DNA of 64,000 nt from Misgurnus anguillicaudatus. Taxonomy: Eukaryota; Chordata; Actinopteri; Cypriniformes; Cobitidae. Every line of letters starts with the position of its first letter. The first letter of the stretch is position 1. Where the stretch lies: NCBI RefSeq assembly GCF_027580225.2, contig NC_073358.2, positions 50,081,501 to 50,145,500 on the forward strand, given 5' to 3'. A program made the translations under genes and the position numbers. The notes under the pieces were generated by a model, which saw only the letters and a list, made by a program, of their open reading frames with translations, had not been told where the DNA came from and made no database searches. Below, in pieces: positions 21,475-33,037 of the stretch.

Positions 21475-21785
21475 TTAGGAATAAATTAGTAACACCAAAA
21501 AATGTATTAATAATACTTTAAAATCAATCCTAAATGTAACTGGTAGCCAGTGTAGAGACCTGAGGACTGGTGTGATATGTTCATATTTTCTGGTTCTGCT
21601 CAGAATCCTGGCAGCAGCATTCTGAATGAGCTGGAGCTGTCTAATGGTCTTTTTGGAAAAGCCAGTGAGGAGGCCATTACTATAATCCATCCTGCTGGTG
21701 ATGAAAGCATGCACAATTTTCTCTAAGTCTTGTCTGGAAACAAAGCATCTAATTCTTGCGATATATTTGAGATGATAATATGGGC
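21475..21785 (-). pseudogene. L2/CR1-type LINE reverse transcriptase tail
   Basis: The minus frame carries HAFITSRMDYSNGLLTGF, IRQLQLIQNAAARIL and HITPVLRSLHWLPV, a hallmark C-terminal stretch of L2/Rex-like LINE polyproteins. Catalytic motifs are not included. The fragment is 5'-truncated, as is usual for LINE copies. It begins near 21785 and its 3' side fades near 21475. Confidence 0.85.
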
Positions 21786-22760
21786 AATGTTTCCTCCGCC
21801 CCCCCGCAGGAGCTCTGCCTCCAACAAAAAATGTATTTTTCCAACTTCACTTTCTGCAAGTTTTTTGGGGGGCTACCAATACAACCTGCTGCTGTCTGAC
21901 ATTAGATTGCAATTTTTTTGTGGGTGTTCTGGGTTAGGGCCTCTTTGTTGAGGAGTGCTCTGGGCTCGGGCCAAACACCGAGCTCAGAGCCCTCTCCTCG
22001 GACAACACGCCAAATACGCATATAATTAATTCTTAATCGCATATGATTGTCCCGTTGTGATTTATTGTGCTGCGTTACGTCTTTTTCCCCACCGTGTACA
22101 ACTGAAATCAGAGCGACATACTTTGCAAAAATTTGGGAATTGCCGATGTTTATTGACAGTAAGTAAGAAATTAAACTCCTCCGTCCAGCTGTTGTTAAAT
22201 TTGCAGCTATATATTTTTTTCCACCGTAGCATTACCTGACCTTTCTAATACCATTTTTAAAAGTGATGCTTGATTCAACTTACCCCTGTTTACCTGCGCA
22301 GAAATCAACAGCGCAACCGAGTTGTAGGTTGCCAGGTTGCGGTCAAAAATGGGTTCAAATTTAAATGATGTGCTTATTGTGTGAGTAGGATACGTTTCAT
22401 ACAAGATCTGGCAACTGGACAACCTTGGAATAATATATTTATGTGATTATTCATATAACGAGGTAGGGCTGTTTAAATTACGGGAGTTTTCCGGGAGAAA
22501 TAATAAAACGGGAGGGGGGCGAAATACGGGAGAATCCCGGGAAAAACGGGAGTGTTGACAGGTATGCTTTAGTCACGTTCATACTTGCTAAGCCAGGTGA
22601 TATAAATCACCAGTCCTGGTGAATGTGCCCCATGGTATGAAAATAAACATTTCTGAAGAATTTAAAATGAATTAATAATAACAATTTATTATGCCAGGCA
22701 GGTAAATGACTGGCATAATAAAGGTCAATTAGACCAGAAAACAAATTCAATAACCAGATT
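21786..22760. other. Unclassified repeat-like DNA, no gene
   Basis: Contains an inverted CTCTGGGCTCGGGCC/GAGCTCAGAGCCC pair near 21956-22000. At 22470-22550 there is a small patch of repeated ACGGGAG words, of a type common in fish MITEs. No coding or RNA gene was recognised. Confidence 0.4.
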
Positions 22761-22763
22761 ACA

Positions 22764-23641
22764 ATGCTCGTTTAGGCGCTTGCGCTTTTAGCTATTTGTG
22801 TGTTGCTAGCGGAGGACGTGCACGGACCTCGCACTGTAAAAATTTATGCAATAAGCATTTCTGGTAGGCTAAAGCAATACTTCACCTCTTACTATGTTTG
22901 ATTGAAGTTTGCATTTGCTGAAATTTATTTTGCTTCAAGTTCGCTACTGTTTAGTACTGCTCACTTAAATGCTTTCATTTAAATCATAAAGACCTTTCTG
23001 TTTAGTTATAAAATCAAAATTAGCCTATTAATCATATTAAAATGTTGTAGGGGGAGCTAGAACAGTATAAGTGTTTATGTTTTGTTTAAATTTAGTTAGC
23101 TTACGAAAGATAGACTGTAATTTTAAACGCCATATAGGCGTTGTAAAGGCCAATATGAAGGGAGAATTGTAATGAGTCAGACATTATTTTCCAGTTTAAT
23201 TTAAGTTTTGTTTGCTACTTTAAAATGAATTTCTTTTCAGATAATTTGTCTCTTAATTTTAATCGATGTTTTGTTGATAAGTTTTGGTGAATATAAATTA
23301 ATAAAAACAATAAACTCAACGTCATTAATATATTGCTCGTTTAGGCGCTTGCGCTTTTAGCTATTTGTGTGTTTCTAGCGGAGGACGTGCACGGACCTCG
23401 CACTGTAAAAATTTATGCAATAAGCATTTCTGGTAGGCTAAAGCAATACTTCACCTCTTACTATGTTTGATTAAAGTTTGCATTTGCTGAAATTTATTTT
23501 GCTTCAAGTTCGCTACTGTTTAGTACTGTTCACTTGAATGCTTTCTTTTTAAATCATAAAGACCTTTCTGTTTAGTTATAAAATCAAAATTAACCTATTA
23601 ATCATATTAATATGTTGTAGGGGGGAAATAGAACAGTATAA
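22764..23641 (+). repeat. Pair of direct repeats of about 310 bp
   Basis: 22764-23071 and 23331-23641 are nearly identical, both starting TGCTCGTTTAGGCGCTTGCG and ending GAACAGTATAAG. They are separated by about 260 bp of unrelated AT-rich sequence. This could be a tandem duplication with a 567-bp period or a miniature terminal-repeat retroelement, but the ends lack a clear TG..CA pair. Confidence 0.8.
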
Positions 23642-24104
23642 GACTTTCCCAAACACATTTTTATAGGTTCAAAAATAGTGTCTGACTGTTATAGTTGCCA
23701 GCAAAGGACCCATGTATGACTTTTTGTCAATATCGCACACCCCTAGGCTGAGTAAACATGCAAAGGTAAGCTATTATTAGAGTAACAAGTTATTTTACAC
23801 CTTTATGCGCATGCCCAGTTACGTGATTGGTCATGTTTCGTGCATTTATGGTGGTGTATAGTGTGGATAAAGATTCTTTTTACAATGCCAGTATAAACGA
23901 GGATCGTTTTCATTTTAAAATGCCGTTTTAAAACGCAAATGCTCTAATGTAAACATGGCCTTAGACGAATGAATGAGCCCACGACAGAGAACGAGAGGGC
24001 ATTATAAAGACACCACACTAATGGGGAACAGGTGAACACGATTAATTACTCAAGACGACAACACATAAGGGAGTAGGGTAAAAGTGACAAGACACTGGGA
24101 ACAC

Positions 24105-24365
24105 GTGACACCAACACATGATGTGACTACACGTGTCCCCACACAAAACACAATGCTGTCATGATCTTGCCCTCTGAAAACAGACCTGAATCTTACACAA
24201 AGGTCTGGCAAGACCATGACAGCAACAAGACACTAAGAACACGTGGAAGCCACACACAAAATATGACTCCACGTGTCCCCACACAGAACATAGTACTGTC
24301 ATGGTCTTGCCAAACGTACTCAGACCTAAATCTAGTACAAAGGTCTGGCAAGCCCATGACACTGT
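24105..24365. repeat. Two tandem units of about 135 bp containing hairpins
   Basis: Each unit contains CACGTG..CCACGTGTCCCCACACA, followed by an inverted pair TGTCATGGTCTTGCC/GGCAAGACCATGACA. The second unit starts near 24238. The inverted TGTCA/TGACA ends resemble LTR termini, so this may be a junction of degenerate LTR ends. Confidence 0.6.
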
Positions 24366-24982
24366 TACTTTGTTTCATGGGCAAAATATGAAAAATAGTT
24401 CTTCACTTTTCTGAGATTTTGGCTGTTTTAATCACGTGCTTCACAAAGATGATAGGTCAAAGTCGATTTCTTAATGTTTATATCTAGATTTACCACTAGA
24501 GGGAGCACAGAGTCATTATGTGTGTTTTAACAGTGTGTCAACTTGCCCCTTCAGTTCTGTAACACAGAACACAATTAATGTAATGTGCAATGTAATCAGC
24601 ATGTCTCAAGTTGAACAAGTCCTCATTTAAAATGACAACATGAAAATAATGGTACACACATGAAAAAAAGTGCTAAATAATGTTTAAACCAAAAGCATGA
24701 GTATAAAATTGATTCTTAACCAAAGATGAAAGTATATTAAACAGAGCTCAACAGAAACAGTTGAAAAACTATATTGTTTACTGTTTGTTCATGTTAGTTA
24801 ATGCATTGACCAATGTTTACTAATACAACCTTATTGTAAAGTGTTACCAATATGTTTATAGGCTAGTTTTTAAAAATGTTATGCTTTCAATGCAATTAAA
24901 TAAGTAATAAAATGAAAAATGTCGATAACAGCATTTAGATCTGCTTATGTTGCATCAAAGGTTTCTATAGCTGTTTTTGCAG

Positions 24983-26910
24983 TGTTGATCATTGCAACCA
25001 ATCACAGACATGACTGTTGAGTGCATGAGTTTTAAAATAGCAATAAAATTATTGATAAACGCTTTTCTTTTTGTCTGTGTAGTTTATAAGAATATTGCGT
25101 ATAAAATGTTTTAATGTTTAGTTGACGTTAATAATTATGATTACAGTATGAAGGGTAGCTGTGCACATGACGCCCGTGAGCAAGGCCGTGCAGAGACGTT
25201 TGGAGGGGCAGGTGCTTAAAGTATAAAAATTCCTTATAAAATGCATTCCTCACTGACACGCACGCACACAATGAAAAGAAATAAAAAGACAAAACAGAAT
25301 AGAAGAGACAATTTTAAGTCTATTTTTTTATTTTCCTTGCAAATATAGTTGGACAGTTTTGTGATAAATATTTAAATAATAATAAAAACAGCAATTATGA
25401 GGATAAATCAGAGAATTATAAAATTAGTATTAGCCTGTTTACCAGTGATGTGAAAACTATTTTTATAGCACTCTACTTTTTTAATAAAAACTGTTATGAT
25501 AGTAATTTAAAGTATGAATAGTTTTTAGTCAATAACCAAAGACCAAACCCGTGAATTTTTTCTCCCCCAAAAAACAAGATGTGAGTGAACATGTATGCTG
25601 TTTATATTTGTATATGCTGTGTATAGACATTTAGCTGTAGCTAACATAAACTTGCATAACATTCTAGAGAGGTTAATACACACAGCAATATAAACAAAAG
25701 CTGTGCATGCTCTCTTTACGTCGTTCTTGTAAAATAATAAGTAACAAGCATACTTAATGCTTCGCTTAATGCCAAAATGCTGACTCGATGGCATCATCCC
25801 CGTACTGTGCACTGTGCAGTAGTAGAAGCGTGTGAGCGCGCTTGGGAGGGATGATTTCGGAAGAGATTGTCCTGTAAAAGGTCAATAGGTCATCATGTGA
25901 CTCATTTTATTTACGGCTAAATTATTTTTGATACATTTTACTGATAGTTAGATTGGGCAATCCTTCACAGAAGGGCATTTAATTACAAAAAAATGCCCTG
26001 ACAAAAAGGGCACTTTGGTCATCCAGGGGTAAAGGGGCACGTGCCTGCCCCTGGGTGTTGATCATTATAGCCAATTACAGACGTGACTGATGAGCGCAGA
26101 GTGCGTTTACATGCACAGTCTTACGCCGATTATGCTTAATAAACTGATAACACCTGGGGTCATGTAAACGCGTAAATCGTTTTTCTTTAACCGGGGAAAC
26201 CCCATAAACGGCGTACGCAAAAACCGATCGGCACAGGTAGTTTTTTTGCTCATTACGCCGATTTCGCGTGGCATGTGAACACCTTAACCGGCTTTCTCAT
26301 GGTTTTGTCCATGTGCGCATGTCTCCGCGTATGAAAGATGGACGTCACACGCGGAAGTAAGCGCAAAGTAACGCATAAAAGTATCCGCTCGACTAAAGCA
26401 GTTGGCAGAGAAACTGTTAAAATAGCAGCTCATGTTACATTTACAGGTTCTGCAGACCCGAGAAAAGATACAACAGTACAGCTTAAGACAGATATGCCGT
26501 CGGCTTTTTGAACGACTATTGTGTGTGGTGACGTCACTGCCTGCGAGAAAACTGATTATTCTTCAATTCCCTTGTAAACGCAGTTGTCTGCATAGCCGGC
26601 TTATTGATTGCATGTAAACGTATGAAAACAGTTTTCTGTAATAAGCAGATTTTTGATAGTTATCCGCTTATTCTGTGCATGTAAACGTACTCAATTTAAC
26701 GTTTAAATGAGTTGTCGTGTAATAGCAATTCAATGAAATTCTAAACGCTTCTTACCTTTTGTTGTGTGTACTGTAGTCCATGGGAATATGCCATATACAA
26801 AGGTTTAAATGTGTTCTGTTAGTGGACATGAATGATAATTATGATTACAGTATAAATTGTGCACACTGTGCCCCTTTATAAATGTTTGGTTCATGACGCC
26901 CTTGAATACA
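24983..26910 (+). repeat. Tandem duplication split by insertions
   Basis: The sequence from TGTTGATCATTGCAACCAATCACAG at 24982 recurs from 26056, with shared blocks GACTG.TGAG, AATTATGATTACAGTAT and CATGACGCCC. Copy 1 is cut by an insertion at about 25186-26055, which has AGGGGCAGGTGC/GCCTGCCCCT inverted ends. Copy 2 is cut by the MITE 26099-26692. The pair lies directly upstream of the plus-strand cystatin exons. Confidence 0.6.
26099..26692. mobile_element. DNA transposon MITE (594 bp)
   Basis: The inverted ends GAGTGCGTTTACATGCACAG and CTGTGCATGTAAACGTACTC are nearly perfect. Internal GTAAACG and GCCGATT words recur near both ends. The site without the element is visible in the neighbouring duplicate near 25020. 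No target duplication is certain and no transposase is present. Confidence 0.7.
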
Positions 26911-26990
26911 ATGACTGCTTATCGTTATATTATTTGCTCTGAAATGTTGCTCTTTTTGATACTGTTTAATGTAATTTTGTGTTTATTTAG

Positions 26991-27441
26991 ATGAAGGCAG
27001 ATGCAGAGAAAGCTGCCGGTCACAAGTTTTCTGTTTTCACTGCCATATGTTATAAAGATCAAATTGTTGCAGGAACAAATTACTTAATCATGGTGAGTTG
27101 TTTATATTTTTAAAAAATAACATTCAAAAAGATATATTAATTCCCTTTGTTACACACAAATCCTTTTAATAATGATTAAATGTTTTAAATTCAAAGTCAT
27201 TAAAAAGCATTTCAAATTCTTAATTAGTTTATGTTTAAAGAATGTAAAGAATGCAGTAATTATATCACTAGACAAAAATAAAACATTACATTATTTCTCT
27301 CTCTCTCTATATATATATCAGGTACATGTAGGAGAGAAAAAGTATGGACATGTAAAAGTGTTTGAATCTCTGCCATGTGATGGAGGGAAACTTCAGTTAA
27401 TTGGATTCAAGTACCCTGCGCCTACCCCTCTACCAGAGTAG
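26991..27441 (+). CDS. Cystatin B-like protein (stefin), exons 2-3
   Basis: Type 1 cystatins (stefins) are small cytosolic inhibitors of papain-like cysteine proteases. Exon 2 (26991-27092, 34 codons) follows a TTTATTTAG acceptor and ends at a GTGAGT donor. Exon 3 (27322-27441) follows an (AT)n-CAG acceptor and ends in TAG. The protein shows AEKAAGHKF and YKDQIVAGTNYLI with an intact QxVxG inhibitory loop (QIVAG), then VHVGEKKYGHVKVFESLP and GGKLQLIGF. There is no signal peptide, as expected. The first exon, which should supply about 23 residues with the N-terminal trunk, was not found upstream, where MITEs have landed. Exon 2 happens to begin with ATG where the sister gene has GTG. The locus is therefore either a partial gene, a gene starting at exon 2, or one with a distant first exon. 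Confidence 0.8.
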
Positions 27442-27675
27442 TAACACAGATGCAGATTTTCAGCATTACTGACAGAGTCTATTTTTATTTTCTTCACACA
27501 CACTGTAAACATCTCACTTCCATGTATCACAGGTTTCTTTCTTTCTGTAATATCTATATGGTTTATTTGATCTTCTATCATTCAAAATGTGCTTTTACAA
27601 CCTGTATTTAATCAGAAACCCCAGAAGGGAGAAGTGGTGTAAAGAATGGATGAACTGTTTCAATGCTTGAAATCT

Positions 27676-27735
27676 GGAAATAAATGAACAACTTCAAACT
27701 GTGTTTCATCTGTGTTAAATGCATAAAATAAAGAT
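27676..27735 (+). terminator. Polyadenylation signals of plus-strand cystatin
   Basis: AATAAA occurs in GGAAATAAATG near 27680 and again in AAAATAAAG near 27728. They lie 240-290 bp after the stop codon, a normal 3' UTR length for this family. Confidence 0.5.
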
Positions 27736-27739
27736 TTGA

Positions 27740-28900
27740 TGGACTTGATCAACTTTGCTAAGTAGTTTGGTATAATGTAAACTTGTAATGAGACTCCAAT
27801 CATGGTGTAAAAACCATAAAATTATTACATATTTCTTTCACATTGCAAAATAACGGAAAACTCATCAAAACCATGGAATAACACCAATGGATAATTGGTA
27901 ATTATGTAATGACTAAAGAAAAGAAAATCAAACTGTTATATCATCTTTTAAACATGTTACAGCATCTTTAGTGTAGTCACACTTTGATTAGAATTTGCAG
28001 AGTTGTTATCTTGTCATTTTATCATTCAGCATCTAGATATCTCACACTGAGATGCTTTATAAATAATACTGAAGATGTTTACATCTATTCTGAGCTCTAA
28101 CTGGCTGATTTTTCATTATCCAGCCCAAATCATGCACTTCAGAAACTTTATTAAATACAATTTTAGGCCAAATGAGATAAAACACATAAACAAATGTGAA
28201 TTTACACTATAACAATATACTATTGATAATTTATCAACTTTTACATTTCAAAACATAAAAATTAGAAACAAGTAATCAAGAGCAACAATAAAAGAAGTTT
28301 AATAATTGATCATTTAATGTCAGATATTTAAAAGGCACCATGGTCTGATTCATGATTTTACATTTCCTTTGGTGTGTAAGTGTGTATTAGCACATGTTAA
28401 CAATATGCAAAATGTACAAACTCCAAATGATGACGCAAGTTATCGTCTTCAATGTAAATCTCTTTTATTGGACTATAACAAACACACGGATTGTAGGCAA
28501 CAGTTTACTTCCTAGGCTTGTTGACGTGGAAAAGACAGACATTATCATAATTCCTCCTGCTTGGACTCACAGTCTGTAACTTAACTCCTGTTAGCATTGC
28601 ATTGTAAGCGAATCTTTAAAACATGGTAAGGAGCGTCACATTTCCGTCTGAAGTCAGAGGTATTCAGACCAATCACAACGCACAGATTAGCTGGCCAATC
28701 AGGGACACAGAGCTTTTCAGATCGATGAGGTTTTACAAAATCAGAGCGTTTGAGGAAGGCAGGGATATCTGGAGCTACAAAAAAATGTACGGTATGTGCA
28801 AAATAAAAAAGTGTTTTTTGAACCATAAACAACGCAAACAAATTCTATTATACTAAATACACAAAATAATAACCATCCAAAATATGAAAATATGCTTTTA
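27740..28900. other. Cystatin downstream flank and repeat DNA
   Basis: 27640-28140 is homologous, in reverse orientation, to 57715-58185, and its first part also to 37379-37720. It therefore belongs to the duplicated cystatin unit. 28620-28850 resembles a dispersed fish repeat (GGCCAATCAGGGACACAGAGC). Overlapping short frames on both strands there look incidental. Confidence 0.5.
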
Positions 28901-29029
28901 AAATAAAGAGAAATACATTTTTAATGCCATACAGGACCTTGAATTTCCCATGGCCAAAATTCAGACCTGTCTGTGAGGTATGACTCAAACCAGCGCAAAC
29001 ATTATTATTAAGTCTAATGGGGTGATAAT

Positions 29030-29250
29030 GTTACTGCGCCCGAGGTCGAAGTGCTGCAAACTAGTGATCTTACTCCATAAAATATAGCTCTTTTTTATAC
29101 GCTTAGAAAATCACCACATTTTATTTTGTGCCACCATACTTACTTGTGTAACTACTCATGTAACAGTCTTTAAATAGGGAAAACATGGAAGTGTTTGGTA
29201 GCTTCTAATTTCATGCCTGTTTGGATCCTAAGAAATGAATGGTACTGGGT
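29030..29250. repeat. Diverged half-arm of a TTAA foldback
   Basis: Shares ATAAAATATAGCTC, ACGCTTAGAAAA, ATTTTATTTTGTGCCACCA and TAACTACTC with the arms of the foldbacks at 47707-49172 and 51158-51888, but only one arm is present. Confidence 0.55.
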
Positions 29251-29459
29251 TAAATGTACACTCTCTACAACGATTAAATGCACGCATTGGGAAAAGAGAG
29301 GTATGTGTTAATTCATCTAAGTTGAGACGGTGGTGTTTTCCTTTAAATTACCTTACGAATAAGTGTCAGTTATCAGTGTTTTGCCGTTTCTGACCAACAG
29401 GTGGTAGTATTGAATAATAAAAATGTTATTGCCTCTATGTTCATTCCTGTAAATTATTC

Positions 29460-30711
29460 TCATATAGGGTTCTATCTTACACCCGGCGCAATGCAGCGCA
29501 ATGCGCGACGCAAGTGTCTTTTCTTTGCTAGTTTCCACCCTAATTTTCACGTTTAGCGCCGCGTTGTTTAAATAGCAAATGCATTTGCGCCCCCTTTGCG
29601 CCCATGGGCGCTCTGGTCTGAAAAACGAGGTGTGTTCAGGCGCATTGTTGGCGCGTTGCTATTTTGAGGCAATTAAAATAGACTACGCCATTGACCAACA
29701 AAAACCTGGTCTAAAGTCTAAAGTCAAGGGCGCAATGTGTTTTATGTAATTTAAAGAGCGCATTAGTAATATGCGCCTATAAACGGAAGGACAACGCGGG
29801 TTTGCTTATCACAAAGTACATGAATGCGCAGCAGCACAAAAATGCTTTTAAATATGAAAGATTAAAGGATTGAAGGTAAAAGATTATTATTGAGTCTCTT
29901 GGACATAAATGAGGACTAATTATGAGACGTTAGAAGGCGCAAAGAGCTGCTTCACCTGCAGCCTGGTAAGTAAATGCTTTGCTTTGAACAAATGCATCTG
30001 TTTTTAAATGTTTTTTTTTTTTTTAAATGCTACCTCACGGATTTATTGTATATGATGACTCTGTACCTGCGGATATGGTGAGATGAAAACATTTTTAAGT
30101 AATGGTTAAAAAAAACTCTTTGCTAAAAAAACGCTGTCCAAAGTGCTGAAGATGAGGAGAGCCGTTTGTAAATTCTTTATCTCATGTTTGTTACAAATAA
30201 AGTATTTTTAGAGTACAAACCTTATCTTACATACTTGTAAATTATGTTTTGATTATATTGGATAGCCATACATTTAAAGCAATTACAAGCCTGTTTTTTA
30301 CTCCCATGACTAAAACAAAACGGGTTTTAAAGGTTTTAATAAAAAATAACAATTTCAATACAAGTGAAAAACAACACAATTATTTAACAATAATCTTAAA
30401 CTGGGGGTCTTCTTCCTCCGCTTAGTTTATAGTTTACAAAGTCCGTCATCTAAATAGGGATTAAACATAGCACCAGCGCAACGGGCTTTTAAAGGGGATG
30501 AGAGCTAAGACTCTCATTGGTTTATTGCACATTACGCCCAAAATACTCCTATTACAATAGGACCAACCCTTTTCGACCATGCACTCGGCGCAGAAACCAT
30601 TTTTCCCGTCGTTAAATTAGCAAGTGTGGATTCGGACACGCCCATTTAGACGTTGAGCTGTGCGCTTTAGACAATGCGCTTAGATCGTTAAAATAGGGCC
30701 CTTAGATTAGG
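29460..30711. mobile_element. DNA transposon remnant with GCGC-rich words
   Basis: The ends ATAGGGTTCTATCTTAC and GTTAAAATAGGGCCCT are imperfect inverses. The interior is rich in GCGCAATG, TTGCGCCCC and CGCCCATTTAGACG words at both ends, a pattern common to widespread fish MITEs. No coding frame is present. DIRS copy B begins 2 bp to the right. Confidence 0.5.
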
Positions 30712-30712
30712 G

Positions 30713-30990
30713 AACGTCTCGGTTACATATGTAACCCTCGTTCCCTGAAGGAAGGGAACGGAGACGTCACGTCGTGACCGACGAATTGGGAACCACTTCG
30801 CGGGTGACCTATCTGCTTCGAGAAACCTTTAAAACGCCAATGAACTTGGCATGCAGATAATTTCATCTGCCGGCGCCACCCCGCCGCACAGGTATTTAAT
30901 GAGCGGCAGGTGTAGTTATCAAATCAGCTATTTTTTGCTGAGAAAGCTGGACAGAAGGAAAGGGTCCGGCCGATATCAGCAGTGGAACAG
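30713..30990 (-). repeat. 3' inverted terminal repeat of DIRS copy B
   Basis: The outer end AACGTCTCGGTTACATATG is followed by a segment from GACCGACGAATTGGGAACC to TATTTAATGAGCGGC. That segment is the inverse of the 5' terminal repeat at 36240-36457. TATTTAA may serve as the promoter TATA element. Confidence 0.8.
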
Positions 30991-31008
30991 CAAACTGTGG
31001 CGACGGGA

Positions 31009-31117
31009 CGTGACGTCTCCTTTCCCTTCCTTCAGGGAACGAGGGTTACATATGTAACCGAGACGTTCCCTTTCAGTCGGTCACTACGACGTCACGTCGT
31101 GACCGACGAATTGGGAA
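31009..31117. repeat. Internal complementary region of DIRS copy B
   Basis: Contains the outer 3' end (GTTACATATGTAACCGAGAC) fused to the outer 5' end (GTTCCCTTTCAGTCGG), with GTT at 31065-31067 as the shared trinucleotide. This is the circle-junction-like sequence expected of the group. Confidence 0.85.
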
Positions 31118-31689
31118 TCCCTACCAAAGCGCCACTGAAGCTGACCCTTCCAGTGCCTGCGTTAACCCTCCGACTCTCCTCTTTAAGGGAACGGAAAATG
31201 GGGTTGAAGCAGAGGCCGGTCACTACTTGTTCCTTAACCCACGATAGTGACTAGGCGAACTGGGAAGCGAACTCGTCAGGCGGGACTAAGATCGCTGCGG
31301 AAGAAAAACCCTCTAGGGGTCTACCACTAAGGTGATAGAAAAAAAGACACGGGGTCTATAAAAAAATATACACTCTCTTAGCAACACTAGAGAGGCGCGG
31401 AACGAACTCCGCTAAGGGAAACATGGTAAATCATAAACTTTCCACGGAAATACTCACAAAGAAACCACTAGGGGGCGCAATGTGGGCGCTAGCCTCACCC
31501 AGATAGTCAAGAATACATCTAGTGAGAGGCTGGCAGCCGATGCTCCGCAACATCGGTCACCAAGCGGTGGAAAAGACAAAAAACATTTTTTGTAACGTTT
31601 TTGCCTTAATGGCCTTCCATAATGGTGCGGTTTCTGCGCAGCCAAAAAGAAAGGCTCCAAGCCGACACAGGAGCCGTTCCTCGCTGTTC

Positions 31690-32343
31690 TCACTGATCTG
31701 ACGAGAGAACTCGAGAGGATACCGGCTCAACACGAACACTGTAGAATCTAGTGAACGTATTAGGTGTCGCCCAGCCAGCAGCTCTACAAATATCTGAAAG
31801 CGAGGAACCACGAGCCAAAGCCCAAGATGAAGCCACGCTTCTGGTTGAATGGGCTCTCAAACCAAAAGGGCAGGGAATGCCCTGTTTCTCATAAGCCAGA
31901 GCGATTGTGTCTACAATCCAGTGAGACATCCTCTGTTTAGTGACAGCTCTCCCTTTCTGCTGACCACTGTAACAGACAAAGAGCTGCTCTGAGGTCCGAA
32001 AGCTTTGAGTGCGATTCACATACACACGTAGTGCACGTACAGGACATAACAAAGCCATAGCTGGGTCTGCCTCTTCCAAAGGCAGTGCTTGTAAGTTCAC
32101 CACTTGATCCCTAAAGGGAGTGGTGGGAACTTTAGGCACGTAGCCCGGCCGGGGTCTCAGTGTAACGCTGGATTCAGCCGGCCCGAACTGAAGGCACGAA
32201 TCGTTGACCGAAAATGCATGAAGATCCCCTATCCTTTTAATAGAAGCCAGTGCGAGGAGCATCAAAGTTTTCATAGTGAGAAACTTGACACTCACCGTCT
32301 GCAGAGGCTCGAACGGGCAGTCCCTGAGAGCATTCAGCACCAT
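31690..32343 (-). pseudogene. DIRS tyrosine recombinase, catalytic part (copy B)
   Basis: The recombinase integrates the DNA circle. This 217-codon frame holds the catalytic core: first arginine in ASIKRIGDLHAF (about residue 37), HSTR (residues 165-168, giving H and the second R), tryptophan 191 in AAGWATPNTF, and the nucleophile tyrosine at about residue 201 in TRFYS. The catalytic part looks intact. The N-terminal part (AARAPSMRQAYTLKWNLF and LSPSTIKVDIAAIS) lies upstream in another frame because about 53 bp are missing near 32417. As it stands the recombinase cannot be read through. Confidence 0.85.
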
Positions 32344-32402
32344 GGACAGGTCCCAAGGAGGAATAGAGGGAGGACGCGAAGGATTCAGCCTCCGTGCACC
32401 TC

Positions 32403-32660
32403 TTAAAAACCTAATGATATTGCCGCGATATCTACTTTAATAGTAGATGGTGACAGCCTCTTCTCCAAGCGGTGCTGGAGATATGAAAGCACAATACTGA
32501 TCGGGCATTCTCGGGGGTCCTCTCGTTGAGAAGTACACCATACAACAAACAGGTTCCATTTCAGCGTATACGCCTGTCTCATAGACGGCGCTCGCGCTGC
32601 AGCGATGGTGTTAGATACCGCCTGGGGTAAATCACCTACAACCTCCACGCCCCGTCCAGA
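32403..32660 (-). pseudogene. DIRS recombinase N-terminal part (copy B)
   Basis: Minus frame with QAVSNTIAAARAPSMRQAYT, WNLFVVWCTSQ and LSPSTIKVDIAAIS, the core-binding domain of DIRS recombinases. It ends in LGF-stop immediately after the deletion point. The longer open frame that extends this to 33584 overlaps RNase H in another phase, so its upper part is not real protein. Confidence 0.75.
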
Positions 32661-33037
32661 GACCACACATGGAGGTTCCACAGATCGGGACGGGGGTGCC
32701 ATAATGTGCCCCCTTCTTGAGACAAAAGGTCCCTCCTCAGGGGAATCCTCCAGGGAGGGGCTGTCGCGAGGAGAGTGAGCTCTGGAAACCAACTCCTGGT
32801 GGCCCAATATGGAGCAACTAAAAGAATTTTCTCCTCGTCCTCCCTGACTTTGCACAATGTCTGTGCAATGCGGCGCACTGGGGGAAATGCGTATTTGCGA
32901 AGACCTCTCGGCCAGCTGTGCGCCAATGCATCCAGGCCGAGTGATCCCTCGTTCAGTGAATAAAATAGGCGACAGTGGGTTGTTTCTGGAGATGCAAACA
33001 GATCTATCTGCGCTCTGCCGAAACGTCTCCAAATCAG
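32661..33037 (-). pseudogene. DIRS linker between RNase H and recombinase (copy B)
   Basis: The frame continues from RNase H through a TAG (where copy A has a glutamine codon in HPQTVQLIW) into LIWRRFG, LFASPE, LALDALAHSWP-like sequence and VAPYWATRSWFPELTLL. The last pattern is typical of DIRS elements. An indel and stop codons break it into segments. Confidence 0.65.
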
